A DNA stretch of 64,000 bases, from contig JASJBE010000002.1 in assembly GCA_030066655.1 (NCBI GenBank), positions 20,193 through 84,192 of the forward strand, given 5' to 3'. This DNA is from Woeseiaceae bacterium (GTDB lineage Bacteria; Pseudomonadota; Gammaproteobacteria; Steroidobacterales; Woeseiaceae). A program made the position numbers and the translations under genes. Position 1 is the first letter of the stretch. The number at the start of each line of letters is the position of its first letter. This document shows, in pieces, positions 43,620-53,898 of this stretch. The notes beneath the pieces are model-generated. The model was not told the DNA's origin and made no database searches. It saw only the letters and a list, made by a program, of their open reading frames with translations.

Positions 43620-44320
43620 AGTTCGAGCTCCCCGGTGCTGCAGACGCGCTTCATGCTGAGCGTTTCTATGCAGTTGTACTCGGGCGGCAGTCGTTCGAAT
43701 TTGCGGTAGAAGCGCCGCAGCGAAAATGGCACCGGCGATGTTGGCGATGATACCGTCGTGACGACACGCAAGCGCTCTTCGTCTTCTGACAGTGTGAACT
43801 GGTGAACGACCTTCAGCCCCTCGGGCAACTGCAGGACGGACACAAGATCCCTGCCCTGCCAGCCACAGGTCTCACGGCCATAGGCGCTGCTGGTGCTCTT
43901 TGGCCCGGTATCGAAGAACTGGCACAGCATGGAAAAGTCGTCCTTGCGGCTGACGCTGATCTCGTGATCGGTCTGGGAGATCGTCAGTACGTCCGGACGT
44001 GTAATCAATTCCGCCAAACGCGCGAGTGCCACGAGTGCGGAGGCCTGTCTCGGCGACATCCCGCTGCGGTTTGGCGTACCCAGGCGCTGATCGGCGACCG
44101 ACTTTGCAAGGAGGTTATACGCACGCTGCAGTGTTGTATTGACGTCGTCGTCTCGTGAGTAGTCTCGCTCCCATGAACCGGCGAGATTTGCCCGCATCAG
44201 CTCGCCGGGCGGCAGCTCCGGCGCCGGCGGGGGCGCCATCCGGGGTGCCGCGCAACCGACCAGGCCGACGCACAGGGCCAGGTTGATCAGCAGCGTTGTT
44301 CGCGTCTTTGATGCAGGCAT
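43616..44320 (-). CDS. Lipoprotein of unknown function
   Basis: 234 residues. The signal peptide ends in the lipobox VGCA (Cys about 23), followed by a Pro-rich linker (APPPAPELPPGELM), so it is anchored to the outer or inner membrane from the periplasm. The mature part has a regular alpha/beta pattern (LTISQTDHEISVSRKDDFSMLC, GLKVVHQFTLSEDEERLRVVTTV) and four Cys (DFSMLCQF, ETCGWQ, EYNCIE, KRVCST) that could pair as disulfides. It is coupled to the next gene. Confidence 0.75.
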   Translation of the reverse strand: MPASKTRTTLLINLALCVGLVGCAAPRMAPPPAPELPPGELMRANLAGSWERDYSRDDDVNTTLQRAYNLLAKSVADQRLGTPNRSGMSPRQASALVALARLAELITRPDVLTISQTDHEISVSRKDDFSMLCQFFDTGPKSTSSAYGRETCGWQGRDLVSVLQLPEGLKVVHQFTLSEDEERLRVVTTVSSPTSPVPFSLRRFYRKFERLPPEYNCIETLSMKRVCSTGELEL

Positions 44321-44455
44321 ACGTCGGTGTCGATCGAGTCTCTGCGGCTTTATCTGAGATGAGAGGTGTCGTCAGAACAACACCCGATCAGCGACTATTG
44401 GCGAATACCGCCATGATCGCAACCAAGAGTAGCGACCGGCGATTTGGTCACGAGT

Positions 44456-44845
44456 TCAGACTAATGCCCAAATACCTCCGCCGAGAGAACCCAGCACCAG
44501 GACCGCCGTGCTCAGGTAACCTGCAATAAACCCCGGCGCACGGCTGGATGGATCAGCTAGATATTCGGCCCGGTAGACGAAACGGCCGATGAAAAACACC
44601 AGTCCGAGCGCGGCGGCTATCGTCGGGGACAGCAGGTATGCGAACATCCACATTGAAACGACAACGATGGTCAATTGCTCCAATGTGTTCTGGTGCACTC
44701 TGTGCGCACGAAGGAATTCTTCGGGGCCGTCCACGCTCGGGGCCTTGACCCCGTGTTTGCCCCGCATCTTTCCAACCTGAAATGCGAAGAACATGACTTG
44801 CAGAAACAGTAAGGCCGTTACGATAGCGACGTATTCCAAGATCAT
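44456..44845 (-). CDS. MAPEG family membrane protein
   Basis: 129 residues with four hydrophobic helices. The family motif is FLRAHRVHQNTLEQLTIVV followed by FIGRFVYRAEYLADPSSRAPGF, as in bacterial MAPEG members related to microsomal glutathione transferases. A glutathione-linked or lipid role is possible. It is divergent from the carrier gene. Confidence 0.9.
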   Translation of the reverse strand: MILEYVAIVTALLFLQVMFFAFQVGKMRGKHGVKAPSVDGPEEFLRAHRVHQNTLEQLTIVVVSMWMFAYLLSPTIAAALGLVFFIGRFVYRAEYLADPSSRAPGFIAGYLSTAVLVLGSLGGGIWALV

Positions 44846-44939
44846 CTCCCGTTCATCAATGGCGTCTGGAAACGATACGCCGTTACATGTCCACGTGCAC
44901 GAGACTTAGCAGCCGACAGGCCAGGACGACAGACCGCCT

Positions 44940-46298
44940 ATGAACAACACCCAACCAGCATCGGCGCTGGAGAACGTATTCGGCATCCGTAAGGAAGAAT
45001 TCGCGGCTGTCGCGTGGTCGTTCGTCTACTTCTTCTGCGTCCTGTCGTCATACTACATGCTGCGATCGGTGCGCGAATCGATGGCCGCCGCAGTTGGGGC
45101 AAGCAACATCCCCTGGCTATTCTCGGGGACTTTCGTCGCAATGTTGTTGGTAGCCCCGATCTTCGGCTGGATCGCCTCAAGGTTTCCGCGCCGCCGATTC
45201 CTTCCATGGATCTACTACTTTTTCGCATGCAATATCCTGCTGTTCTGGTTTGGCTTCAGCAGTGTCGAGGACAAGTCTGTTGAATTCGTCAGGTTGGGCG
45301 TGGTGTTCTTCGTCTGGCTCAGCGTATTCAACCTGTTCGTCGTGTCGGTGTTCTGGAGCTTCATGGCAGACATCTACACGAAGTCCCAGAGCCGCAGGGT
45401 CTTCGGCATCATTTCCGCCGGTGGCAGCGCTGGAGCACTACTTGGCCCTCTTGCGAACAGCGAACTCTCCGTAATCATTGGCTTCCAGAATCTGATGCCA
45501 ATCTCAGCTGCGATTCTCCTGCTCGGTGTCGTCTGCATCTCGCAGCTGAGAAAATGGGTCGAAGCAGAGCATGTTGAAGACATAGAGTCGACGGCGGCAT
45601 CCGAAAAACCACTGGGCGGAAGCCTGTGGACCGGTGCGATCGAGATATTCAGGACACGTTTCCTGCTGATCATCTGCGGCGCGTCAATCATAGCGAGTCT
45701 GCTCGGCACGGCGCTTTACATGTTCATGATCGATCTCGTAGCTGAAACCGTCAGCACCACCGACGAGCGGACGCAAGTGTTTGCGAGGATCGACCTAGCG
45801 ACGAACCTGCTCGCGTTCTTTCTGCAGATGTTCGTTGTCAAACAATCAGTTTCGCGTCTCGGTATCGGGCTAACGCTCGCGGTCCTGCCGTTTATTTCCA
45901 TCATCGGTTTCGCGCTGCTGGCCCTGAACCCTGCCTTCATCGTGATCGCGATCCTGCAGGTTGTGCGACGTTCCGTGGGATTCGGACTATCGAAACCGTC
46001 GAATGACATGCTCTACTCCGTCGTACCGACGGAACAGAAATACAAGTCCAAGAACTTCATCGATACGGCGATATATCGTGGCGGCGACCTGATCGGCACA
46101 TGGACAATCCGCGCCCTATGGTCGCTGGGTATCCCGATCATCTCCCTTGTTTTGTTGCCATTCGCCGCCATCTGGGTAGCGCTTGCGATCTGGTTGGGCC
46201 GGGAATACAAGCGACGCGACGTGGCGCTGTCGGAAGCGCCGGTCGGCGCGCCGTCCACGACTAATCGCCCCGTCATCAAGGAAGAGACTAATGGATGA
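44940..46298 (+). CDS. MFS-type carrier, NTP-translocase-like
   Basis: 452 residues, about twelve membrane segments. The N-terminus (VFGIRKEEFAAVAWSFVYFF) and SYYMLRSVRESMA resemble the MFS superfamily near ATP/ADP (TLC) translocases, and the middle has DIYTKSQSRRVFGIISAGGSAGALLG, a typical MFS loop. Substrate cannot be told. Its stop overlaps the start of the RDD gene by 8 nt. Confidence 0.82.
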   Translation: MNNTQPASALENVFGIRKEEFAAVAWSFVYFFCVLSSYYMLRSVRESMAAAVGASNIPWLFSGTFVAMLLVAPIFGWIASRFPRRRFLPWIYYFFACNILLFWFGFSSVEDKSVEFVRLGVVFFVWLSVFNLFVVSVFWSFMADIYTKSQSRRVFGIISAGGSAGALLGPLANSELSVIIGFQNLMPISAAILLLGVVCISQLRKWVEAEHVEDIESTAASEKPLGGSLWTGAIEIFRTRFLLIICGASIIASLLGTALYMFMIDLVAETVSTTDERTQVFARIDLATNLLAFFLQMFVVKQSVSRLGIGLTLAVLPFISIIGFALLALNPAFIVIAILQVVRRSVGFGLSKPSNDMLYSVVPTEQKYKSKNFIDTAIYRGGDLIGTWTIRALWSLGIPIISLVLLPFAAIWVALAIWLGREYKRRDVALSEAPVGAPSTTNRPVIKEETNG

Positions 46299-46743
46299 GG
46301 TACTACAACCGAGGCCCAGCGGGCTGCTGCGACGGTTCGGCGCGATGATTTACGACTTGCTGCTGATCATTGCGCTGCTGTTCCTGTCGACGCTCCCGTT
46401 TATCGCTCTGCGCGGCGGCGAGTCCGTAGAGCCACAGAACTTCAACTACCAGATCACGATGGTGCTCGTCGTGTACCTGTTCTTCGTTGGATTCTGGACG
46501 AGCAAGGGCCGGACGCTCGGCATGCAGTCCTGGGGGCTGCAGCTTCAGACGCCGGACGGGCGGCTCCCGTCGGTGCGGGCTGCGAGCTTGCGCTTCATTG
46601 CATCGATCCTGTCGCTGGCCTGCGCGGGCTTAGGCTTCCTGTGGCAACTCGTCGATCGGGACAAGCTGACGTGGCACGACAGGATCAGCAACACCCGCCT
46701 GATGTACTACCCGAAAAAGAACAAGAATAAAGACAAGAAATAG
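46291..46743 (+). CDS. RDD family membrane protein
   Basis: 150 residues from the ATG at 46291, which has GAAGAGA upstream and overlaps the carrier gene by 8 nt. RRFGAMIYDLLLIIALLF (Arg and Asp of the RDD name), TSKGRTLGMQSWGLQL and LTWHDRISNTRL are the family motifs; three membrane helices. The Lys/Asn-rich end KKNKNKDKK is unusually basic. RDD proteins are linked to Na+/Li+ handling and to transport, but this member's role is unknown. Confidence 0.9.
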   Translation: MDEVLQPRPSGLLRRFGAMIYDLLLIIALLFLSTLPFIALRGGESVEPQNFNYQITMVLVVYLFFVGFWTSKGRTLGMQSWGLQLQTPDGRLPSVRAASLRFIASILSLACAGLGFLWQLVDRDKLTWHDRISNTRLMYYPKKNKNKDKK

Positions 46744-46782
46744 GCGCGATCCCCGTCGCAGGCGCTGTCTGCAGAACGCCGG

Positions 46783-47850
46783 CTAGCGGATGCGCGACAG
46801 CGCAACGGCCGTAAACAGCGCCAGCACGGCGGTTGGCAACCACGCGATGATGGCAGGATTCAGGTTGAAGACCTGCCCGGAGTTCGCGAGCATTTCGCTG
46901 GCCAGGTAGTACGCGAGGCCGATCACGACGCCGATCAGCAGGCGACTACCGGCGCTACCGCTCCTCAAGGACCCGAAGACGAAGGCCAACGCCAGCATCG
47001 GCATGATCATCACGGCCGCCGTGCGCGACGCGCGGTACCACAGCTCCGACTCGTAGTTCCTGGCGTCGAGGTTGTTTCGCTTCAGGTAGTCGATGTAGCT
47101 CAAGAGTCCGCGGGCGGACAGGCTCGATGACTTTGCTATCGAGCTGCCGAGCATGTCCGAGTTCACTTCGAAGGTCTCGAAGGTGCGCGTCGCCTCGACG
47201 ACCTGCACGCTATCGTCGCGGAACTGCGTTTCGCGAATGTTCTCGAGGACCCAGCTGTCGTTGTCATCGATGCCGGCGTTCTCGGCTTTCAGAATCGAAT
47301 CCAGTCCGCCGTTTTCGTCGAAGCGGAACATGATCAGGTTGCCGAACTCGAATTCGGTGCTGACCCGCTCGAGATGCAGGAAGATCTCGCCATCGCGGAC
47401 CCAGGTCTCGTTGCCCATTCGCTCATCGTTCTGGCCGGAGCGGGCCTCGGTACGCATGTTTCTCGCGTAGTAATCCAGGGGCGGCCCGATGAACTCGCCG
47501 ATGAGTCCGGTCACGACAAGCATGACGCCCCCCGACAACGCGACCATCCTGGCGAGTCGCTTTACGGACAGCCCGGCGGAGCGCATGACGATGATCTCGC
47601 TGTTCGCAGCCAGCGCGCCGAGTCCCAGCAGGGATCCGATCAGCGCCGAGACGGGCAACATCTGGAAGGCGAGATTGGGCAGTCGCAGCGCGGCGTACAT
47701 GATCGCCTGCAGCGTCTGGTAATCGTTCTGGACATCGTCGAGTTCGGCGATGACCTCGAACAGCGCCGCCAGCGCCAGCAGCACAGCGAGCACCAGTGCC
47801 GTGCTCGCCAGGATCGTGCGCATCAGGTACTTGGCAAGAATCTCACTCAC
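46783..47850 (-). CDS. lptG: LPS export system permease LptG
   Basis: 355 residues from the GTG at 47850, whose GTGA overlaps the lptF stop; a longer upstream frame lies inside lptF and is not used. Three N-terminal membrane helices (ILAKYLMRTILASTALVL), a periplasmic beta-jellyroll (about 130-260; DETWVRDGEIFLHLERV) and three C-terminal helices give the LptF/G layout. With LptF and the ATPase LptB it extracts LPS from the inner membrane. Confidence 0.96.
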   Translation of the reverse strand: MSEILAKYLMRTILASTALVLAVLLALAALFEVIAELDDVQNDYQTLQAIMYAALRLPNLAFQMLPVSALIGSLLGLGALAANSEIIVMRSAGLSVKRLARMVALSGGVMLVVTGLIGEFIGPPLDYYARNMRTEARSGQNDERMGNETWVRDGEIFLHLERVSTEFEFGNLIMFRFDENGGLDSILKAENAGIDDNDSWVLENIRETQFRDDSVQVVEATRTFETFEVNSDMLGSSIAKSSSLSARGLLSYIDYLKRNNLDARNYESELWYRASRTAAVMIMPMLALAFVFGSLRSGSAGSRLLIGVVIGLAYYLASEMLANSGQVFNLNPAIIAWLPTAVLALFTAVALSRIR

Positions 47851-48929
47851 TGGAACAACCGCCTGTGCCAGCCGTTCTGAAACGACAACATGCCGAGCGC
47901 GATCGCCAGCACGCTCGCATGCACCCACCACAGTCCGACCATCGGATCGACGGTGCCCTGCTCAATCCAGGCCTTGGCCGCATTCAGCATGTTGAAGTAG
48001 ATGATGAATACGAGCAGGCCGATGGCGAGTCGTCCGTAGCGGCCCGCACGGGGTTGCGAACGAGACAGCGGGACCGCGAGAATGCCCAGCAGGATCGTGG
48101 AAATCGGGATGCCGAGTCGCCAGTGCAGCTCCGCGAGATGTTCAGGGTCGCTGGACGCTGCGAGCTGCTGTACGGACATCGCCCGCGGCCGCGGGTCCGG
48201 CGCCTCGAGGCTCGGCAGGCGATACGGAATGCCGTGTTCTGCAAATTCGACGACGCGAAACTGCGCCGTGCCGGGGACACCTTCGTACCTGCGGCCGTTC
48301 GTCAATACCAGCAGTCGTGTGTTCGGGTCCTCCGACGCCACCTGTTCACCGCGGTCGGCGACGACGACTTCGATCGCACTCTCCGTCGTCCTCCGCTGGA
48401 TGAAGACGCCGCTCATGACGCCGTTTTCATCGACGCTTTCGCCGTAGACGACCGCGTTATCCGGTCCGAACATCGTGAAGCGCCCTGGCTCGATGCTCGC
48501 GAGATCGGCCTCGCGTTTCGCCTCGGCGCCGATCATGTCGACGGACAGCATTGACTTCGGCCCCACTTCGATCGCCACCCACGCGACGAGCAGCGTCAGC
48601 GGCACCAACAGCATGGCAATGGGACGGTAAACGCCAGCCAGGCCGACACGGCAGGCCATCATCGCCGGCATCTCGCTGTCACGATACAGGCGCCCCATCG
48701 CCAGCATGACGGCCAGGAACAGGCCGATCGGCACCAGGATATTGAGGTACTGGACGGCGGACAGGCCGATCACCTCCAGCGCGGCATTTTTCGGCAGTTT
48801 ACCCTTCGCCACGTCGCCAAGGACCCGGGCGAACTGGTTGGTCAGCAGGATCAGCAACAACACGCCGGTCACGGCGAGCCACGTCGACGCCACCTCGCGG
48901 AAGATATATCGGTCTAGAATGCGAAACAT
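47847..48929 (-). CDS. lptF: LPS export system permease LptF
   Basis: 360 residues. Six membrane helices flank a periplasmic jellyroll (about 125-255; MSGVFIQRRTTESAIEVVVAD, FRVVEFAEHG). The N-terminus FRILDRYIFREVASTWLAV and GRLYRDSEMPAMMACRVG match LptF. It is divergent from pepA with a 185-bp gap, as in most gammaproteobacteria. Confidence 0.96.
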   Translation of the reverse strand: MFRILDRYIFREVASTWLAVTGVLLLILLTNQFARVLGDVAKGKLPKNAALEVIGLSAVQYLNILVPIGLFLAVMLAMGRLYRDSEMPAMMACRVGLAGVYRPIAMLLVPLTLLVAWVAIEVGPKSMLSVDMIGAEAKREADLASIEPGRFTMFGPDNAVVYGESVDENGVMSGVFIQRRTTESAIEVVVADRGEQVASEDPNTRLLVLTNGRRYEGVPGTAQFRVVEFAEHGIPYRLPSLEAPDPRPRAMSVQQLAASSDPEHLAELHWRLGIPISTILLGILAVPLSRSQPRAGRYGRLAIGLLVFIIYFNMLNAAKAWIEQGTVDPMVGLWWVHASVLAIALGMLSFQNGWHRRLFQ

Positions 48930-49114
48930 CGCGGCGGATTAGTTAACGCAAATGGATTCAATCAGTTAGACTACCGGTTTTAGTTTGCCCGTGACAGTCC
49001 CGTGTCGGAACCGTCACTGGCCATCTGCTCACTCTGACCTGCCCTCGCGCGCGGCGTTCCGTCGCGTACGAGCTTCTGTCAGGCGCAAGCTGAACAATAA
49101 AAAGGCGACATCAA

Positions 49115-50611
49115 ATGGACTTCTTTACGACGACAAGCAAGGCATCACGACGCGCAGCGGATTGCATCATCGTGGGCGTCTACGAACGCGGCAAGCTCAG
49201 TGCGGGAGCCGCCGACATGGACACGGCCAGCAAGAGCGCGCTGACCGGACTGTACAAGAGCGGCGATCTCCCGTCCGCTGTCGGAAAAGCGAAAGTCCTG
49301 AACGGCCTCGACGGCGTACGTGCGAGACGTGTGGTCGTCGCCGGCCTCGGCAAGTCCAGCCAGTTCGGCGCGAAACAGTATCGTGCTGCCGTTGCCGCAG
49401 CGATGCAGGCGCTGACCGGTTCGAAAGTCCAGACTGTCGCCAACTACCTGAGCCTCGAAGACGTGCAGGGTCTGGATGCCTACTACAAGGCACGCCACGC
49501 GGTGCAGGCAATCGGTGATTCGCAATACACGTTCCAGCAGATGAAGAGCGGCCGCAAAACGCCCGCGATGCCGCTGAAGAAACTGGGCAACGCCATCGCA
49601 GCGCGCGGCGAAGCCCAGCGTGCGTCGCGAGGCGCCGAGCACGCGATCGCTATCGTTGCCGGTATGGCGCTGACCAAGGACCTCGGCAACCTGCCGCCGA
49701 ATGTCTGCACGCCGAGTTATCTCGCACGCACCGCCCAGAAGATGGCGCGCCAGCACAAGCGGCTGACGGCCAAGGTTCTCAACGAGCCGGAGATGAAGCG
49801 ACTCGGCATGCACTCGCTGCTGTCGGTGACGGCCGGCACCGTTGAACCGGCGAAAATGATCATCCTGCAGTACAAGGGCGCGGGCAACGACAAGCCCATC
49901 GTCCTGGTCGGCAAGGGCGTGACGTTCGACTCCGGCGGTATCTCGCTGAAGCCGGGCCCGGCCATGGACGAGATGAAATACGACATGGGCGGCGCGGCCG
50001 GTGTGCTGGGCACGATGGAGACCGTCGCGAAACTGCAGTTGCCGGTCAACCTGAACGTCGTCGTCCCCACGGTCGAGAATATGCCCAGCGGTACGGCTAC
50101 CCGGCCGGCCGACATCGTCAAGAGCATGTCCGGGCAGACCATCGAGATCCTCAACACAGACGCTGAGGGCCGCCTGATTCTCTGCGATGCGCTGACCTAT
50201 TCGAAGCGCTTCAAGCCGGAAGCCATCATTGACGTTGCAACGCTGACCGGCGCCTGCGTCATCGCACTCGGCCATCATCACACCGGTGTCATGGGCAACA
50301 GCGACGATCTCGAGAATGAGATTGTCGGAGCCGGCTTACAGGCCGAGGACCGCGGCTGGCGCTTACCGCTGACCGACGATTACACGAAGCAGCTAAAGAG
50401 TAACTTCGCGGACTTTGCGAACGTCGGCGGCCGCGACGGTGGCGCCATTACGGCGGGCTGCTTCCTGAAGAACTTCGCCGATGGCATGACCTGGGCGCAC
50501 CTGGACATCGCCGGTACCGCCTGGGTCTCCGGTGCACAGAAAGGGGCAACCGGTCGTCCCGTACCGATGCTGTCTGAGTTCATCCTGTCGCGGTGCGGCC
50601 AGCTTCCGTAG
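49115..50611 (+). CDS. pepA: Leucyl aminopeptidase (M17)
   Basis: 498 residues, hexameric cytosolic two-metal exopeptidase that in E. coli is also a DNA-binding protein for carAB and Xer recombination. The catalytic domain from about 190 shows VGKGVTFDSGGISLKPG, MKYDMGGAAGVLGTM and the signature NTDAEGRLILCDALTY (metal ligands and catalytic Arg). The N-terminal domain is divergent, as usual. It is followed 8 bp later by holC. Confidence 0.97.
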   Translation: MDFFTTTSKASRRAADCIIVGVYERGKLSAGAADMDTASKSALTGLYKSGDLPSAVGKAKVLNGLDGVRARRVVVAGLGKSSQFGAKQYRAAVAAAMQALTGSKVQTVANYLSLEDVQGLDAYYKARHAVQAIGDSQYTFQQMKSGRKTPAMPLKKLGNAIAARGEAQRASRGAEHAIAIVAGMALTKDLGNLPPNVCTPSYLARTAQKMARQHKRLTAKVLNEPEMKRLGMHSLLSVTAGTVEPAKMIILQYKGAGNDKPIVLVGKGVTFDSGGISLKPGPAMDEMKYDMGGAAGVLGTMETVAKLQLPVNLNVVVPTVENMPSGTATRPADIVKSMSGQTIEILNTDAEGRLILCDALTYSKRFKPEAIIDVATLTGACVIALGHHHTGVMGNSDDLENEIVGAGLQAEDRGWRLPLTDDYTKQLKSNFADFANVGGRDGGAITAGCFLKNFADGMTWAHLDIAGTAWVSGAQKGATGRPVPMLSEFILSRCGQLP

Positions 50612-50619
50612 CGCGCGAC

Positions 50620-51039
50620 ATGGCCCGTATCGACTTCTACGTTCTCAGCCAGAGCGGCGCCCACGCACGTCATGCGTTTGCGTGCCGGCTGGCCGAGAAG
50701 GCCTATCGCCTCGACAACACGGTCCACATCCACACAGCCGACAACGGCACGGTGCGTGCTATCGATGAGCTGTTGTGGACGTTTCGCGACGGCAGCTTCG
50801 TGCCGCATCACTGCGTCGGCGATGAAGGTATGGACTCACCGGTTACGATCGGCTGTGATTCGAGCTCGCCGGTCCGCGATCTGCTGATTAACCTCAGCGA
50901 TGAACTGCCGGCGTTCTTCAATGAATTCGAGCGCGTGGCCGAACTCGTCACCAACGACGAAGACGTGAAGCGCAGCAGTCGCGAACGATTCCTGCATTAC
51001 CGCGAACAGGGCCACACCCTGGAAACTCACAAGCTCTGA
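50620..51039 (+). CDS. holC: DNA polymerase III subunit chi
   Basis: 139 residues from MARIDFYVLSQSG. ACRLAEKAYRLDNTVHIHT, IDELLWTFRDGSFVPH and LLINLSDELPAFFNEFERVAELV match HolC, which links the clamp loader to SSB. It lies between pepA and valS, its standard place. Confidence 0.96.
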   Translation: MARIDFYVLSQSGAHARHAFACRLAEKAYRLDNTVHIHTADNGTVRAIDELLWTFRDGSFVPHHCVGDEGMDSPVTIGCDSSSPVRDLLINLSDELPAFFNEFERVAELVTNDEDVKRSSRERFLHYREQGHTLETHKL

Positions 51040-51042
51040 GCA

Positions 51043-53793
51043 ATGAACAAGTCCTACGACCCCGCCGATATCGAGCAGCGCATTTACGCGCGTTGGGAAG
51101 ATAACAACTGGTTCTCGCCGCGCGGCGATGGCGAACCCTACTGCATCATGATTCCGCCGCCGAATGTGACCGGCACCCTGCACATGGGGCACGCCTTCCA
51201 GGACACGATCATGGATGCGTTGACCCGCTACAAGCGCATGGACGGCTACCGTGCACTGTGGCAGCCGGGCATGGACCACGCCGGCATCGCGACGCAGATG
51301 GTCGTCGAGCGGTTGTTAAACGGCGAAGGCAAGACCAAGCACGATCTCGGCCGTGAGAAGTTTGTCGAGCGCGTCTGGCAGTGGAAGGAAGAATCCGGCG
51401 GCAAGATCGAGAAGCAGTTCCGTCGCCTCGGCGCCTCGCTCGACTGGGAACGAGACCGATTTACGATGGACGAGGGCCTGTCGAAAGCGGTCGCCGAAGT
51501 CTTCGTCACGCTCTACGACGAGGGCCTGATCTACCGGGGCAAACGACTCGTCAACTGGGACCCGGTCCTGCACACGGCCCTGTCGGATCTCGAGGTCCTG
51601 TCCGCGGACGAGCAGGGCTTTCTATGGCATTTCCGCTACCCGATCGCCGACAGCGACGAGAGCCTCGTCGTTGCAACGACCCGGCCGGAGACGATGCTCG
51701 GCGACAGCGCGGTCGCCGTGCACCCGGACGACGAGCGCTACAGCCACCTGGTCGGTAAGGACGTAGAGCTGCCGATCGTCGGGCGGCGAATTCCCATCAT
51801 TGCCGACGACTACGTCGACCCGGAATTCGGCACCGGCTGCGTCAAGATTACGCCCGCGCACGACTTTAACGACTACGAGATCGGCCAGCGGCACGACCTG
51901 CCGATGTATAACGTCCTGACGGACGACGGCGCGATGAACAAGCACGTGCCGGAAGCGTATCGCGGCCTCGACCGCTTCGATGCGCGCAAGGCCATCGTCG
52001 CCGAATTCGAAAGCCTGGGGCTGTTGCACGAGATCGAGGACTACACGGTCAAGATCCCGCGCGGCGATCGCAGCGGCGCCGTCGTCGAGCCTTACCTGAC
52101 CGACCAGTGGTACGTGAAGATCGAGCCGCTGGCGAAGCCCGCGATCGAGGCCGTCGAGACCGGCAAGATCAGGTTCGTACCGGAGAACTGGTCCAAGACC
52201 TACTTCGATTGGATGTACAACATCCAGGACTGGTGCATCAGCCGCCAGCTGTGGTGGGGTCACAGGATCCCGGCCTGGTTCGACGAGGACGGCAATGTTT
52301 ACGTGGCGCCCTCCGAGCGGGAAGCTCGCGACAAGCACGGCTTGAGCCCCGACGTGACGCTCAGGCAGGACGAAGACGTTCTCGACACGTGGTTCTCGTC
52401 GGCGCTGTGGCCGTTCAGCACGCTCGGCTGGCCGGAGGATAACGACTCGCTGAAGGAGTTCTATCCGGGCAACGTGCTCGTGACCGGTTTCGACATCATC
52501 TTCTTCTGGGTCGCCCGCATGATCATGATGGGCATCAAGTTCATGGGCGACGTACCGTTTCGCGAGGTCTACATCCACGGCCTGATCCGCGACCCGGACG
52601 GCCAGAAGATGTCCAAGTCGAAGGGCAACATTCTCGACCCCCTGGACCTGATAGACGGCGTCGACCTCGACACGCTGATTGAGAAACGCACGACCGGGCT
52701 GATGCAGGAGCATTTAAAGCCGAAGATCGAGAAAGCGACCCGGAAGCAGTTCCCCGACGGCATCGACCGCTTCGGCGCCGACGCCCTGCGATTCACGTTC
52801 GCTTCGCTCGCAACCAACGGCCGCGACATCAGCTTCGACATCGGCCGTATCGAGGGCTACAAGAACTTCTGCAACAAGCTGTGGAACGCCGCCCGCTACG
52901 TATTGATGAACGTCGAGACGCTGGACGACGGTGACGTCGAATACTCGGCGGCCGACCGCTGGATCAAGGCGCGCCTGTCAGAAGCGGTCGGCAAGGTCCA
53001 TGAGCACTTCAACGGCTATCGACTCGATCTCGCATCGCAGGCGATGTACGAATTCACATGGCACGAGTTCTGCGACTGGTACCTTGAACTTTCGAAGCCG
53101 GTACTGCAGTCGGACAGCGCATCGGACGCGCTGAAGCGCGGCACGCGCAAGACGCTGATCGAGACGCTGGAAACGCTCTTAAGGCTCATTCATCCGATCA
53201 TGCCGTTCGTGACGGAGGAGATCTGGCAGCAGGTCGCGCCGGTGGCTGGCATCGACGGCAAGACGATCATGTTGCAGCCTTTCCCTGAAGCCGACACTGA
53301 GGTGGACGACGCTGCCGCCGAGGACATCGATTGGGTGCGCAAGTTCATCCTCGGCATCCGGCAGATTCGCGGCGAGATGGACATCCCTCCAGGCAAACCG
53401 CTGCCGGTGCTGCTTCAGGGCGCCACGAAAGAAGATCGACGCAAGGCGCGTGAACACCTGCCGTTGCTGCAGCGCGTCGGGCGGGTCGAGACGGTCGAGA
53501 TCCTCGACGATGAGGAAGCGCCGTCGTCAGCGACCGCGCTGTTGGACGAACTACGCTTGCTGGTGCCGATGAAGGGCCTGATCGACGTCGAGGCCGAGCG
53601 TGCCCGACTGTCGAAGCAACTGGACAAAGTACGAGGCGAACTGGCCAAGGCTGAAGGCAAACTCGGCAATGAAAAATTTGTGAACAACGCCCCGCCGGCA
53701 GTGGTCTCACAGGAACGGGACCGGGCCGCCGATTTTAAGCGCCAGATCGAGCAATTGACGGAGCAGGTGAAAAAACTCGCCGAACTGGCCTGA
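51043..53793 (+). CDS. valS: Valyl-tRNA synthetase
   Basis: 916 residues, class I. HIGH-type [16 protein letters not shown] at about 36-51, editing domain (about 190-330; [17 protein letters not shown]), [12 protein letters not shown] near 519-530, anticodon-binding domain and the C-terminal coiled-coil arm with [23 protein letters not shown]-type [13 protein letters not shown]. It is 3 bp after holC. Confidence 0.98.
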   Translation: MNKSYDPADIEQRIYARWEDNNWFSPRGDGEPYCIMIPPPNVTGTLHMGHAFQDTIMDALTRYKRMDGYRALWQPGMDHAGIATQMVVERLLNGEGKTKHDLGREKFVERVWQWKEESGGKIEKQFRRLGASLDWERDRFTMDEGLSKAVAEVFVTLYDEGLIYRGKRLVNWDPVLHTALSDLEVLSADEQGFLWHFRYPIADSDESLVVATTRPETMLGDSAVAVHPDDERYSHLVGKDVELPIVGRRIPIIADDYVDPEFGTGCVKITPAHDFNDYEIGQRHDLPMYNVLTDDGAMNKHVPEAYRGLDRFDARKAIVAEFESLGLLHEIEDYTVKIPRGDRSGAVVEPYLTDQWYVKIEPLAKPAIEAVETGKIRFVPENWSKTYFDWMYNIQDWCISRQLWWGHRIPAWFDEDGNVYVAPSEREARDKHGLSPDVTLRQDEDVLDTWFSSALWPFSTLGWPEDNDSLKEFYPGNVLVTGFDIIFFWVARMIMMGIKFMGDVPFREVYIHGLIRDPDGQKMSKSKGNILDPLDLIDGVDLDTLIEKRTTGLMQEHLKPKIEKATRKQFPDGIDRFGADALRFTFASLATNGRDISFDIGRIEGYKNFCNKLWNAARYVLMNVETLDDGDVEYSAADRWIKARLSEAVGKVHEHFNGYRLDLASQAMYEFTWHEFCDWYLELSKPVLQSDSASDALKRGTRKTLIETLETLLRLIHPIMPFVTEEIWQQVAPVAGIDGKTIMLQPFPEADTEVDDAAAEDIDWVRKFILGIRQIRGEMDIPPGKPLPVLLQGATKEDRRKAREHLPLLQRVGRVETVEILDDEEAPSSATALLDELRLLVPMKGLIDVEAERARLSKQLDKVRGELAKAEGKLGNEKFVNNAPPAVVSQERDRAADFKRQIEQLTEQVKKLAELA

Positions 53794-53898
53794 TTCCTGT
53801 GTTCCGTTTCACAGTATGACGGCGCAATAAGTGCAATTCGGCGCAAGCTTCGCCACGATAGCGGACATTCGCCTATTTCGCGTTCTCAGGAGACACGG

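Noticed and set aside
47851..47931. Longer N-terminus for LptG starting inside lptF
   Set aside because: LptG homology starts at the GTG at 47850, whose GTGA overlaps the lptF stop.
51622..52713. Minus-strand 363-codon ORF inside valS
   Set aside because: Antisense shadow, no motif.
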